Shown here in pieces: positions 34,352-47,165 of a DNA stretch of 64,000 nucleotides. The stretch is taken from the NCBI RefSeq assembly GCF_000182925.2, contig NC_026507.1:1-64000 (forward strand), given 5' to 3'. The position numbers were made by a program, and so were the translations under genes. Within the stretch, counting starts at the first letter, position 1. Each line of letters begins with the position of its first letter. The notes under the pieces were generated by a model. That model made no database searches, was not told the origin of the DNA, and saw only the letters and a list, made by a program, of their open reading frames with translations. This DNA comes from Neurospora crassa OR74A. Its lineage: Eukaryota; Ascomycota; Sordariomycetes; Sordariales; Sordariaceae.

Positions 34352-37300
34352 ATGGACTCGATAAATTTCGACATCAACAATGCGCTCAAGCATTACATGG
34401 ACGATCCCGCCAGTATCCCAACACCAGAGGCTGACAGCGCTCTTGTCGACTGCGAGAACGAGCCCGAATCCCTCGGCGACAACGGCCTCATCAACAGCAT
34501 CCTCAACCCCATCGTCGACGCCGTCGCCGAGAACCCAGACGCCATTACACGCGCCCACATCTTTGACTCGTTGCAGTTTCTCCTCAAGTGCGCTTCCATT
34601 CTCTCCGACTGTTTCCTGCTCTCCCCTACATCCCGGTGTCCCCTGGTGCCCAAAGCGACTGCACCTAGTCCACCATGAGCTCTATGTCGCAATACATGAC
34701 TACAGCCAGACAAGGCTACGGCTAATACTCTTCCATCTCTAGATACACCTCCTTCCTATCAGCACATGCGCTCAGCAAAATCTTCGATCTGATCACCTCG
34801 GGACTCGCTGCCGAAGCCGATGTTGTCCATCACGACCTAGAAGCCGAAGAACAAGAGCTTCTCGCCCACCACAAGCAGCTGCTCGACATTTACGCCTTTC
34901 TCCTACAATGGACCATCGCCGGTGTCGAGGCCAAGGCTGCCGAAAAGGCTTCCAATACCGTAACAACCAGAGGTCGCGGAAAGCCAAAGAAGCCCACAGG
35001 CAGAGACGGCACCTGGGACTCATCGGCGCAACTCGAGACGGCTCTGAATACCATGGTCAAGGCTCTTAGGCTGAAGCTCGCCAGGATATTCATGACCACG
35101 TCTGAGCGCGACACCTTTATTGGTCTATTGACTCGTCCGGTGTATATGATACTCGAGAGCGAGCAACGAACCAAGAATACCAGCATACGTATGCACTGCT
35201 GGAAGGTGCTGTGTGTTGCCATTAAGCACCATGGTCACGGCTATGCCGCGCAAATCTCCATTGTCCAGAATCTGACCTACTTTGAGCACTTGGCTGAGCC
35301 CATGGCCGAGTTCCTCCACATCTTGGCCGAGCAATACGACTACCCGCAGCTAGCCGAGGAAATCCTACGAGAGCTCAGTAACAAGGAGTTCAACAGCAAC
35401 GACAACAAGGGACCCAAATCCGTCTCGACCTTTATGATCAAGCTTTCCGAACTGGCACCCAGGATCATCATCAAGCAGGTGACCCTGCTGGCCAAGCAGC
35501 TAGATAGCGAATCGTATACCCTACGTTGCGCTTTGATCGAAGTCTTTGGCAACATGTTGATACACCTTAGCAAGTCGGCCGAGAGAGGCGAGAACCACAA
35601 AACCCAGATGAACGCCTTCTTTGATGTCTTGGAAGAAAGGTTCCTCGACATCAACCCTTACTGTCGTGTCAGGGCCATCCAGGTTTACATCAAGCTCTGC
35701 GAGTTGGAGCAAAAGTTTCCCAAGCGCCGACAGAAAGCCGCGGAGCTCGCTTGCCGCAGTCTCGAAGACAAGAGCAGCCACGTCAGGAGGAATGCCATCA
35801 AGTTGCTCGGCACCTTGATCAGAACTCATCCCTTCACCGCTCTCCATGGTGCCCAGTTGGCCAGGAAGGATTGGCAGGAGCGCTTGGGCAAAGTGGAAGA
35901 AGAGCTCAACGCTTTGAAGCCACCGGTGGATGCTCCGGGGCTGGATGGCGAGGCCGGCAACACCTCCGTAGACCCAGCACTCCTCGACGATGCCACCCAG
36001 ATGATGGAATCTCCCAGAAAGCAGCCATCAGAGATGACAGAGGAGGAAAAGATTGCAGCCATTCGCAGGGCCCAAGAAGAAGCAGCCACCTCTGAAGCCA
36101 TCGAGAAGCTCACACTGACTAAGCGCTACTACAGCGAGGCGCTCAAGTTTATCGACGTCCTCCACGAGGCCACCGAGACCGTCTGCCAGCTCCTCGGATC
36201 CAAAAACAAGAGCGAGGTCATCGAGGCCATGGACTACTTTGAGATCGGCGACGCATACAACATCGAGCAGAACAAGATCGGCATCCGTCGCATGCTCAGG
36301 CTGATCTGGACCAAGGGTAATAGCGATGAAGGCAAGGGCGTGCAGACCCATCTGATCGAGTGCTACAAGAGACTGTTCTTCGAGGCGCCTGGCAACTTCA
36401 ATGCCAATGACGCGGCGACGTACATTGCTAGGAACATGATTAGTTTGACGTTCGGTGCCACTCCTGCTGAGTTAACTTCGCTGGAACAGCTGCTTAGCAC
36501 CATGATGAAGTCGGGCATGATCTCGGATTTGGTCATTGCTAAGCTGTGGCAGGTTTACGGCGTGCAGAAGCGGGAGATTTCGAGGACACAGCGTCGGGGC
36601 GCCATCATTGTGCTGGGTATGCTGGCCACGGCCAATCCCGAGATTGTCGTGGGCGAGATGGAGACCATGCTTCGTACCGGTCTCGGCGCTCACGGTCGGG
36701 CAGATCTTCAACTGGCCAAGTACACATGCGTTGCTCTTCGACGCATCAACCCCACAGGTCGTCAGTCCAAGGATTCCGGTATCAAGTTCTCCCGGCTACC
36801 GAACGACCATGCCCTGCTCATCAAGCTTGCTGCCATCACCGAGGTGCCCACTGACAGCAAGGAGTGGTATGGTGTTGCCGAACAAGCCATCAATGCCATC
36901 TATGCCATCGCCAAGCACCCCGACGTTTTGTGCTCCGAGATCATTCGCCGCAAGACCAAGGGCGTGTTCGCTCGCCCGCCCAAGTCGCGTTCGGCTTCTC
37001 ATGAGGAGAAGCCATCGCCAACAGAGAGCGCAGAGCCCACGCCAGCTGAAGAGCCCAACCCGGACGCCATGGACGAGGACGAGCCCACATCCGCCCAAGC
37101 ACCAGTCGCCACCCAACCAGAAGATGCTGAAGCCAAGAAGCAACACCGAGAACACGCCATCGCCCTTTCCCAGCTCCTCTTTATTGTTGGCCACGTAGCC
37201 ATCAAGCAGATCGTTCATTTGGAACTGTGTGAATTGGACTTTAAGCGCCGTAAACAGGAGAAGGAAAAGGCAGCTGGAACCACAAGCAAGCGTACATCCC

Positions 37301-38256
37301 TTTCGGCCTCCGCTTCCACCAATCGCCGCAAATCAGGCGGCCCCAAAGCCGCCAAGGACGAAGAAGAACAAGACGAACTCGACCTCATTGGCGGCACCAC
37401 CGAAGACGACTTCACCGAAGCCATCTTTCATATTCGCGAGCGCGAACTGCTCTATGGGCCGCAATCCCTCCTGGCCATGTTCGGCCCCATGGTGTCGGAA
37501 ATCTGCGCAAACAACACCACTTACCGCAACCGCGAACTCCAGCAAGCCGCCACCCTGTGTCTCGCCAAGCTCATGTGCGTCAGCTCCGAATACTGCGAAG
37601 CCAACCTCCCCCTTCTCATCACCATTATGGAGCGCTCCGTCGACCCCACCGTGCGCTCCAACGCCGTCATTGCCCTTGGCGACATGGCCGTGTGCTTCAA
37701 CCATCTCATCGACGAAAACACCGACTTCCTCTACCGCCGCCTGTCGGACCCTGACCCCTCGGTCAAGCGCACGTGTCTTATGACGCTCACCTTCCTCATC
37801 TTGGCCGGACAGGTCAAGGTCAAGGGCCAACTGGCGTCAATGGCCCTATGTCTCGAAGACGGGGATAAGCGCATCGCTGACTTGGCGAGGATGTTCTTCA
37901 CCGAACTCTCCACCAAAGACAATGCGGTCTACAACCACTTCGTCGACATGTTCAGCTTGCTTTCGTCCGACCCCAGTCTGGAGGAAGAGGGTTTCAGGAG
38001 GGTGGTCAAGTTTCTGCTCGGCTTCGTGGAGAAGGATAGGCATGCTAAGCAGCTGGCGGAGAAGCTGGCGGCGAGGTTGCAGAGGTGTGATACGGAGAGG
38101 CAGTGGAATGATGTTGCCTTTGCGCTGGGTCTATTGCAGCACAAGAATGAGGAGATTGCTAAAGTGGTGTCGGAGGGTTTCAAGGTGGTTCCCTCTGGGC
38201 AACAGGGGATGCAAGCGACGCAGAGAGCTACGCAAGCTACCCAGGCGAGAGCTTGA
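34352..38256 (+). CDS. cnd1: Condensin complex subunit 1 (Cnd1/Ycs4/NCAP-D2)
   Basis: A 1249-residue HEAT-repeat protein in two exons, 34352-34587 and 34743-38256; the 155-nt intron joins SLQFLLK to YTSFLSAHAL. It is the non-SMC D2-type subunit that binds the kleisin and DNA in mitotic condensin. The N-terminal Cnd1 region spans about 75-260, a series of helical HEAT pairs follows, and the conserved C-terminal condensin domain starts near residue 1046 (VRSNAVIALGDMAVCFNHLID, DPDPSVKRTCLMTL). A charged linker rich in Pro, Glu and Ala at about 830-875 divides the two halves. Length is as expected. It is divergent from cdc7 and close to chl1, so three chromosome-maintenance genes lie within 11 kb. 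Confidence 0.95.
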
Positions 38257-39610
38257 GGAAAGGTGGAATGGGTAATGGAGATTGCGGATGAATGTTTACA
38301 AATTTTATGTCTTTTGTGGTGTACATGGGTGTTGGAAGAGGTTGGATGTGTGGAAGGGATCTTGGGAAATTCGAATATGGTTCGGATATTGGGACTTGGG
38401 TGGACGGCGTTAGGGTTGTTGTATCATGACCATGTCAAACTTTGAGAAGGACCCCCACCTAGCGCAGGTAAAGCATCTGCTTTATGAGAATTGTATTAGC
38501 GGTTTCTCTTTCAGCCTTTCCATCAGGTAGTTCGGCAAATGGAATCGCAACCCTCTTCACCAATATTCAGGAGTATTTTTAGTTTTTACCATACTCGTCG
38601 GTCAAACGACGTTGCAGTGTTGGGATAGCCGGGTCGCTATGACCGGGAGTCCCAACGCGGTTAAACAGACTGATGAACGGGGAAATCTGGGGTAGCGTGT
38701 GTGGGAATCATGGCATCCTCGAATCGGGATGGGCCATCGGGATGGTGCAGGATGGTGAAGTGCGCCGGGGTATGTACGACTTCCCGATACGATCCGGAGC
38801 GGGGATGACCGGATCACGCAGCGGTTGGATTGGAAGGAGCTTCTGGGGATATAGTAGGGTTCGGAACGCCTTAGCAGCAATGATTCGAAGCGGGTCATGA
38901 TTTCGACCAGTCGAGGTACCTAGAAAAGTTTCTGCTCATGCATGGGGTGGATAGCAAGAAGACATCGCCGGTTCTGGAGATGCCGACATCACCGGGATTG
39001 GGGTACGGACGTGAGGCTGGGGATGGCGAGCAGTTTTAGATAACGTAGAGGTAGTCGTACGACTTGTAAGTTTTGCAGGTGTGAGGTTAGGGCTGATTGT
39101 AGATGAGGTCTTGGACGAAATCTCGTGATTTGATGGAGGGAATTGCAGTCAGTCCATTCACGTACACAATCTGAAGTGAAACAGCCTTGTATCCATGGTC
39201 TATATGGTGATATTAAGTTTCTGCTACGCCCTCTCTCTCTTGTTCCTTCTCTATTCGATGCTCTCCATAGTAATACAACCAGTCATCTGTGTTTCTAGCA
39301 CCAAGCGCGCCATGTGCATGCGCCATACCATCCTTCCGTGTTATGCACCCAGTTGAAACCATCTAGCACCTGAAGTAACACCAGACTGACAAACGCTGAA
39401 CCCAAACCTACTTGTAACTCCCCCTTGAACGCCATCACTCTCGGTTACGGCATCCCATCATTACACATTACTTTCTCTCACTTTATGTCATGCTCCCACT
39501 CCCACTCCCCCTCTTGAGATCCATCCCTTAGGCCAGCCTCCATGTCTCTCCCTCTCTTGACTCCCGTCCCACATCTCCGTCTTCATCGCCGTGGAACCTT
39601 GGAACCATTC
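38257..39610. other. Intergenic between convergent cnd1 and a membrane-protein gene
   Basis: About 1.35 kb between two 3' ends. Some G-rich and CT-rich stretches, no coding or RNA signal recognised. Confidence 0.45.
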
Positions 39611-42100
39611 TCAATTCCCACTTTCCTTCACATTCTCACCCCCATACCCAGGCCAAACTTCCCCCTCCACCACTTCGGCCAGCTCCCTCCTTATCATTCC
39701 CTGGAACCACCACCCGATATACGCGCAAGCAGCCATGAACGCCGTCGCCACCCCGCCCATCACCATCCAATTACGACTTGAGTGCCTCTGGTACCACGTG
39801 TCGCTTGCAACGTTAACCATGGCGTTTGGGTTTGAAGTATCAAACCAGTACCCCACGGTGATGTAGCAGAAGCAGTTGCGGTAGACGCCCATGATTTGCA
39901 TGAGGGTGGTGCCGATTGACAGGAAGAGAGAGAGAAAGAAAAAGACGGTGAAGAGGGTGTAAATGGAAAGAGTGAGGAGTGACTTTCGGGGCTTGGACTT
40001 GGTTTGGACTGTCTGCCTTTGGGTGGGAGTATTAGATCTGAGGTGGGACATGGAAAGTCGAGGGGGGCATGGATCATAAGGAGAGGAGAGGAGGTTTTGG
40101 TTGGGACTTGGACTGAAGCTAGGATCGCGATCGGGGATGTGCCTGAGAGAAGGGCCTGGGGAAGGAGTTGAGGGTAGTAGATTCGTCGTTGTGGGGATTT
40201 CTCTTAACCCGTACATGTATCGATCACGACCCGAGACGCCTTCGTCGTCCATGTCCATGTCCATGCTTGGGGTCCGAGGGCGAAAAGGTGCCGTGTGAAC
40301 CTGTTGAAGGTCCTCCGAGGACCTGCCGTTACCGTTGGCACTCGCGTCACTGCCTTCTCTCTCGTGCACCGCTTGATATGTGTTCCTTGACCCTTGTTGG
40401 CCAGATTCTGGATCCTCGCCTTGGTTGTTTTCATGTCTCGCTTGATCCCGTTCCCACATGTTCAGGTAAGCAAAGTAGACAAAAGTCAACAAAAATTGCG
40501 AGGCCGAATACGTCACAAAGCTCAGAGACCGACAACTCCATCCGACCGGCGGTGTCTTCAAGGCCACCACTGCTCCTGCACTTGGTGGGAGAGCAATCAG
40601 GATGAAAGTCTGAATGATCCAACCGCAGTGCTCCAGCTTATGGATCTTGACTCTGTCTCTGAACTTCTTGTTCTTTCGGTACACCTGAGACTGCCTCAAC
40701 CACTTGGACTTGTTCATCCCTCTCTTCCACATGTTGACCGGCTGGAACAGACCATCAAAGACGTTCTTTCGCGTGTAGTACCTCCACTGGGCGTCCTTGG
40801 TAGATCCATTGTCTTTGGAAGCTTCCTTGCCGACGAGCAGGACCACTGGACTTGGATTGTTGCTGGCTAGTAGACAGCCGCCGACGATGGCGACGTGCAC
40901 TATTATCATCCACTCCACGCCAAAGGCAAGCGAGATGGCCGCGTCTTGGTCCGACGGCTCGTTCTTGAGGTCGAGGATGGTGTAGATAAAGGCGCCAAGG
41001 TAAAAGACGACAGGTGCACCAATGGTGGCGGCGAAGTCTAGCTGTGAGGATATTAGTCGTGTGAGTCGTTCGCGGAGCCTTTTGCTGGCTTCTCTGTCGA
41101 CTGACTGCGGTTTGATATCGGGTGGTGCCACGAGGATGGGGGGCCTTTCGGGCTCTTGGGGGCCACTCATGTCTTGTCCCCAGGGCTCCATCTGACTCAA
41201 AAGAGCTATCGGCGGGATCTGCGGTACGGGTCCTATCGTGCGCTGAGAAGATAGTGTACTTTGATTGCTTGGGAATTCAAGTTCTGGCTCGGGAAAGTCC
41301 GCCAGCAAAGCCTTCTTGATCTCGTCCTCCGGATAGCCCCCCTTTTCTCCCATGACCAAGTTCCCTGAAATAGCCGTCACCAGGATCTCGACCGTATCCC
41401 TCAGGCTTTTCAACGTTGGGGGCGTTCCTTTCGCCCCTTCCTGTCTATGCGCCCCTTTCTTCAAAGCCCTCACAATCTTGTAATCCAAAACTGCCTCATG
41501 AAGTCCACCGACCATCATCGGCCCGGCCATCCCCATCACCACTACAATCCAAAGCAACGCATCGAACGCCCCAGAAAGGGTATCTAGCGCCAGCAGCACG
41601 ATCCCCACCAGAAGTGTCACTGCCTTGCGTGCTTTCCCATTCTGGGGCAGGGGAAGTATCCTCCAAATCCAGTCCTTGAACCGACTAGTCGAGAGAAGGA
41701 TATGCCGCCTCGGCACGTTCATACTGAAGATGACGGACGGAAGCAAAAACTGAACAATGGGAGCGGCCCATTGGCCTGGCTCGTCGCCCTTGGAAAGTCC
41801 AAAGCCCCCACAGTTGCTCTTGCAGTAGGCGTAGGACACCATGATCTCGGGAGCAGCCTTGAGGGTGTGGTTGTACATCTGGCCGCAGATGGGGGCCTCG
41901 CCGGAAACGATCGCCTGCGTCTTGGGGTCTTTTGTGATGTTGAGAGTATAGTTATTGGACGCAACAGCATCGAGGCAGCATTGGGGCTCGTTGTAGCGGT
42001 GGACGGCGTCGGTGGGTCGTGGCAATATTCCTAGTAAGAGGAAGCCAACAGCGAGAAAGGTGAGCCTGAAGGTCAAGACTTTCCGGGGAGAGTAGGCCAT
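39611..42100 (-). CDS. Large multi-pass membrane protein of unknown function
   Basis: A single-exon gene for 829 residues. Residues 1-32 look like a signal peptide (LTFRLTFLAVGFLLLGILP). A short Cys-containing lumenal or extracellular part with NxT/NxS sites follows (CCLDAV, NYTLNIT, YNHT, CKSNCGGFG; about 33-105). Hydrophobic segments are seen near 112-125, 160-200, 355-385, 390-415, 495-520, 530-550, about 730-750 and near 790. Two long hydrophilic loops, one at about 215-345 and one at about 555-715, are probably cytoplasmic. The end is KESGN. No transporter, channel or enzyme signature was recognised. Proteins of this plan are common as hypotheticals in Sordariomycetes, and its job is not known to me. 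Confidence 0.85.
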   Translation of the reverse strand: MAYSPRKVLTFRLTFLAVGFLLLGILPRPTDAVHRYNEPQCCLDAVASNNYTLNITKDPKTQAIVSGEAPICGQMYNHTLKAAPEIMVSYAYCKSNCGGFGLSKGDEPGQWAAPIVQFLLPSVIFSMNVPRRHILLSTSRFKDWIWRILPLPQNGKARKAVTLLVGIVLLALDTLSGAFDALLWIVVVMGMAGPMMVGGLHEAVLDYKIVRALKKGAHRQEGAKGTPPTLKSLRDTVEILVTAISGNLVMGEKGGYPEDEIKKALLADFPEPELEFPSNQSTLSSQRTIGPVPQIPPIALLSQMEPWGQDMSGPQEPERPPILVAPPDIKPQSVDREASKRLRERLTRLISSQLDFAATIGAPVVFYLGAFIYTILDLKNEPSDQDAAISLAFGVEWMIIVHVAIVGGCLLASNNPSPVVLLVGKEASKDNGSTKDAQWRYYTRKNVFDGLFQPVNMWKRGMNKSKWLRQSQVYRKNKKFRDRVKIHKLEHCGWIIQTFILIALPPSAGAVVALKTPPVGWSCRSLSFVTYSASQFLLTFVYFAYLNMWERDQARHENNQGEDPESGQQGSRNTYQAVHEREGSDASANGNGRSSEDLQQVHTAPFRPRTPSMDMDMDDEGVSGRDRYMYGLREIPTTTNLLPSTPSPGPSLRHIPDRDPSFSPSPNQNLLSSPYDPCPPRLSMSHLRSNTPTQRQTVQTKSKPRKSLLTLSIYTLFTVFFFLSLFLSIGTTLMQIMGVYRNCFCYITVGYWFDTSNPNAMVNVASDTWYQRHSSRNWMVMGGVATAFMAACAYIGWWFQGMIRRELAEVVEGEVWPGYGGENVKESGN

Positions 42101-44526
42101 GCTGATGACATCTGACGAGGGGGGTTCGTTGAAATTTGTTGTAAAGTGAGAGTATCACTGGGCAAGACAAGATGAAAGAACGCACGTGGAAGTGCAAGCA
42201 AGCAAGTGTAAAGAGCAATTAGCGAATCATGCAAACATCGTCAACACAGTAAACAAACGAAACACTGGGGGCACCTCTTCACTATTTAAACATTTTCCAC
42301 GTTCCCCTGGAACATGGCCGTCGACGTCAGGCGTAAATCCAGATGGGTGCCGTGACGCCGGATTGCTCAGTCATGGGTTGTGCAACCACACTCTCACCGA
42401 AGTCCTGGTTATCTGTCGAACCTTTGCCCGCACAGTCGCACCTGTGTTGCTTGTCCATTGCCTGGATCGCTTCCTGTCCCCTTCTTCACTCCCAAATGCG
42501 TTGACCGGACAAGTGTGGCACATGCCTGATAGATAAGCCTCGACAAATCATGTATCGTTCCCACGCAGATAAAAGGGTGCCTGGGAGCTGAGGTCACGAG
42601 CCGGATGAAGACGTGTTCGCCAGCCTTATGTTTGGTTTTTGGGGGGAATTTGGGGAACCTGGGGGGACCTGGAAAGGGAAGTATTGACCGTGGTCGTTGC
42701 AGAAACACGGAGTGGCGCAGCATCTCACCAACCCTCAACATGTGTATGCCGCGATAGCATTGCCAATGAGAGACGCCGAGTTGCTTGCTCGGAGGGCATT
42801 TAGGATGCAGGCCAGGTGAAGGCGAGGGTCATTGCGCCTAATTTGTTGTTCCTGCCAAGAATTGACGGTGCAAGTAGAGCTGGAAATAGACTGGTTGTAC
42901 TTGACATTTATCGGTGTGGCTTGAATGCTTGACTCGTCAACGTTATCGAGAGCGAGTGATGTGGCGGCTCAAACTGGGGCGCAGCGGGATTGGTCAGGAT
43001 TCGATGGGAATCGCGGCTCGGAGCAATCTATGTCTTGATATATGGTGGACTGGGTCGTCTGGGGACTGACGACGGGCGAGGACATCGGGGCTCTGAGGCT
43101 TGGGGTTTGAGGCCCAAATGGTCAGTCAAGAAGATAGCTCAAGAAGCCATTCGAATTCGCCTTACCTAGTACTCGTAGATGTCAATACATGCCTAAGTAG
43201 CAGCTTGAACTGGACTGAGACAATGTCGTTAGGATGGAAAGTGGAAAAAGGGCGGGGGAAGCGAAAAGGTTTCACGATTCCTTTCGAATTCCACCCGACC
43301 TCTCCCCAATTTTGCCGTGTTTTACCCCGCATGTCGGATGGTCGTTCCCCAACCAGATCAGAGGCACCCGATACCACTGCACAGCAGACTGACTGCCCGT
43401 CAATAATTTGGAAGGTACGAGAGACGACTGGATTTCAAGTCCGGCAAGTGAAGGGAATGCACTGTCTGAGTACCTGTCAGCTATCTCAGAGGTAGATACC
43501 TGCCCGTACCTCTATTGTAGCCTCCAGTCATCGCCCGCTGTGTGCCTGGCCTTTTCTTCAATGATGGAAGTTGACTGCCTCGACCACTGGTATCGTCGCC
43601 TCCACGCCCCCACGCCCATAGCTTCCCCCAGGTTACCTAGGTACAGCCGAACGAGTCCCGTACCCGATGCATGGAGCCCAGCCTGCCGCGTCTGCTACAC
43701 AGGGGCAGGCACCAGGCAGGCCGCTCAGAGCCTGGAGTTTGGGATACACAAGCAAACTTTGATGATCTGGCTCTGGGCCACTGACAATAGCGTGGTCCTT
43801 TACGTCATGAAGGGGCGCATGTAAAGGTCCTACACTAATTTTGTCGTTTCAAAGCCAGGCTTTTCGACTATGTTACGGATATTTCGGCAATGATTTAGGT
43901 AACCTAGGGAGGAATATGTACCTTCTAGGTAGAATCATATGCAGAGGGATAACCGTTGTTTCAATACTCCCAAAAAGAGATAGAAATAAATATGAAAGGT
44001 GCAATCCAAAGAACGGCTCAACAGGCATCAATACAGCCCGGTAGCCTCTTATCAGCTTGTCAAATCATCAGCCAAGAATGTCCCTGGCCTGGCCGGATCC
44101 AGAGGCCGCCAGCTCAAGCTCCTGGGAAACCACGGCCTGGACCTAGACTTAATGTGGCGTTCCTGCTTGTTTATACGCAGTGCTTCAAACATCAACCTCC
44201 AACCGCCCAGCCTGGTGCTCGCAATCAATGTGTACAACCTTTCTTCCACCAGCAAAACCAATACTCAACGATAGGTACGAATCATTGCCAAATCTCCAAG
44301 CGAGTAAAAAACGTCTTCGAACCCGCTTGCCATGAAGGCCATACATACATGTACCTACCTGTACCTTTATGCATTCAGCACCGGACATGAGAGTGCCCGC
44401 TGGACTGTTCAAGTCCGCTTCTTTTGTCGGTCTCGACTTGAAGAATTCGGACTTCCGCAGGCCGCTGCAGGAAACTCGATTCCTGGACCATCACCCACGA
44501 GCAACAACCTCGCATTATCTCCAAAA
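42101..44526. other. Intergenic, 2.4 kb
   Basis: No convincing gene on either strand. Contains GGTTACCTAGGTAC at 43631-43644 and TTAGGTAACCTAGG at about 43895-43908, members of a dispersed ACCTA/TAGGT palindrome family. The left end is the promoter of the membrane-protein gene. Confidence 0.45.
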
Positions 44527-45588
44527 TCAAACGGGCGGACCCCGATACCCCCTATCCTCCCCCTCCCACCCCAGCCTCGGCCACCCGCTCGGAAGTGTCG
44601 CGACCCTCGGCAGCGTATATCTCCCATCGCACCCATCCTTTTTGCACCCCTCGAGCCCACACAGCCCAAACACCTTGCAATAACACTCGCCCGCATCCGG
44701 ACAGTGAACGGCTGCCTTCCCAAAGATTATATGCCACGTGTACTCAAACACTCTGCCAGACAGACTGTCGTCCAGCTCTGTGTTCAGCAGCCACTCACGA
44801 AGCCTGACGTAGTCCTCGCGCGTTCGGTTGCGAACTGTTTCACGGGAAACGGCAAACTGGGAGCAGCAGGATACGCCAACGACTTCGGGGACAGGAACTC
44901 CCGGGAGGATCTGCTTGAAGGCGGGTTTGAAAATGTCCTTGAGCGCCACTTCTCCGGAGGCGGAAAGGTCCTTGAGATCCTGGACGTCTAGATTGGGGCG
45001 GACCTCTGCGGGACAACCGAGGACCCAGACACAGCGAAGATTGACGTAGCCAGAGGTTTGGACGTAGGGCGTTTGCAGGTGCCGGAGAGTTACGAGGGCG
45101 TCATAGTCGGGGTCGTCGTTGTGCCAGGCAAAACGCTGCGCGTGGACAAAGACGGTGGTGGAGGCAAGAGTGTCGTAGCGATCGATGAGATGTCTGGAAG
45201 CTCGTTAATAGGTAGGTACCTAACTTTTCCGGCAGGTTTGTTAAGAGCACACGCACGTGAGATAGACCATGGCCTCATGCCCTTTATTCTTGGGGACCGT
45301 AAGGGGAGCATCAGGGTCGTCGACCACGTAGATGCTCGCGGGCCAGTCCGGTAGGTATTCGTGAAACCAGGTGGTGTTCTCATACTTCATACTGGCCACC
45401 ACTAGCTCGAGCGGAAGCTCTGGGGCTTTCTCGGGCGGGCTCGCTGGGACACCGGCATAGCGTTGAGGCGGCGATGCGACATCCAAGATGCCAGCTCCGA
45501 GTTGGCCGTAGATGTAAAAGAGAACAAAAATACACGCGCAAATTGAGACAATTCGCAGCGGAGAGACGTGAAGTTTTGCTGGAAGCAT
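44527..45588 (-). CDS. DUF3431-family type II membrane protein
   Basis: A 332-residue protein in two exons, 45588-45257 and 45193-44527, with a 63-nt intron joining AMVYLT to HLIDRYDTL. The N-terminus carries a signal anchor (about residues 11-32, IVSICACIFVLFYIYGQLGA). Then come the DUF3431 features: VVASMKYENTTWFHEYLPDW, IYVVDDPDAP, the FVHAQRFAWHNDDPDYD block, GYVNLRCVWVLGCP and a C-terminal TWHIIFGKA segment with a Cys-rich CPDAGECYCKVFGLCGLEGC stretch. The family is widespread in fungi, Golgi-type in topology, and has glycosyltransferase-like patterns, but no activity is established. The intron contains a TAGGTACCTA palindrome. Confidence 0.85.
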
Positions 45589-47165
45589 AGCTGCCCAAAA
45601 TCGGGCCAGACAGTGAACGGCGACAGGAGCTATAATACCTCTAAGCTAAAAGAGAGGCTAGAAGGCGGGACAGGAACCCACAACCGAAGACAGAGAAGGA
45701 AGATTACCAGATCGCTTTACCCATAAAAAAGGATGCAAGGAGAGCTCCGACCACTCTATGCCGACTAGGTACCTCGATGTTCGCGAGACCAAACGCTTGA
45801 GGAACTTTTCTCAAGGGGAGTCGAGCGACGTGAAGATAGAGGTAAGCTTCCTGTTGGTTCCAAGTCAACGGGTCCCGTCACTTCCAAGATGTGTCAAAAT
45901 CACCACACCCACCCACCGCTCCTGAATGCATGTTTTAGGCGCCGGGCACTTTTTATCCGCCTAGCCGGGACGCCATCAGTGTTGACATCCCCTGTCCATC
46001 AGCTCTAGCAGCTTCTTAGCGTCTGGCGACTGTGGACTGTCACCGAGTGGTAAAGGCCCAATCACATGGAAATCCCACGTTTCAGAACCTGGGCTCTCAA
46101 GGCATCGAACTTGAGTCAATAGACAGATAGAGGTACCTAGAACAGGGAAACTGAGCAGTCCAATGCAAGCCAGGCCTGGATGGAAGGCCTGGACGTTGGA
46201 GTGCATTTCCGGTGCATACTCGAGGTCGCAACGCAGAATTCCTTGGAAAGTCCACACTTGGGTCTCAAGACGTAGGTAGGCTTCGAGGGCCCAAATCTCA
46301 ACCGCCCCCAAGAGAAGTTCCGAGACGGCCCCAACTGTGAACTGGCCACCCCAGAAAATCTCAACCCGCGCTTATGAGACCCGTGCCTTCGAACTGGCAG
46401 ATCCCAGCTACGCTTGACCCCTGAAATCACTTTAGAATTCTGCCTGCGGGCGCACTGGTCTGCTACGTGGTCCGCCTTCCGCCATTGTGTTGTCCGCTCG
46501 GTTTTAGAAGCCTGAAAAAGCAGATACTCCGTGTGAAGAGGTCTCTGTACAGTAAAGATCGTTAACTAGGCACTTTGTACATAGGATATAGAAAGAACAG
46601 GGAAACTGATTGGCCTTGGAGGTTATTTTGCTGTGAAGGTGGAGAAGGACCCTTCAAACCCTCGCATAACGACCACCTCTCCGCCCCACTTCTACCGTCT
46701 AAAGCACCACTGATTGTCTTGACCTGCCGTGAGAATCTTACCTGACTCGGGTTTACCAACTGGAAGCAGTAAAGTGGCTGCCAAAGGATCGCGCCAATGA
46801 CTCTTCCAGGGCTGAGCGAGAGCGTACAAAACAAAATGTTTGGCTGCACTTGAATATCTCCAGGAAAAGGAAGAATTGGGTTTGTTCGTGGCTCTTAGTG
46901 CTTACCGCCAAAGAGGTGATTGCTTTCGCATGGAATGTGACCTAGTACGCCGTAGCGGCCAGAGATAGGCGCGTAATATATGACTTGCTGAGAGCCCGCT
47001 GCCATCGCAAAACTGAGTTCTTGTTCTATTTTGTTGTTTTTCCTGTTCTGCAGTGACCTAACTTGCTGGGTAGGTACCGGCTGGTCTGATCACCAACGAG
47101 ACAACGCTGTCTCGGTCGTTCCCGTGTCCTTCGCTTCACTTTCTTTGTTCTCACGTTTTGACACG
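45589..47165. other. Intergenic, 1.6 kb
   Basis: Upstream of two divergent genes (DUF3431 and the Cys-rich membrane protein). Open frames of up to 111 codons on the minus strand (45976-46311) lack any recognisable feature. No RNA gene seen. Confidence 0.45.

Noticed and set aside
36536-37198. 220-codon plus-strand frame in another phase within the condensin gene
   Set aside because: Ser/Pro/Arg-rich shadow of the cnd1 coding sequence.
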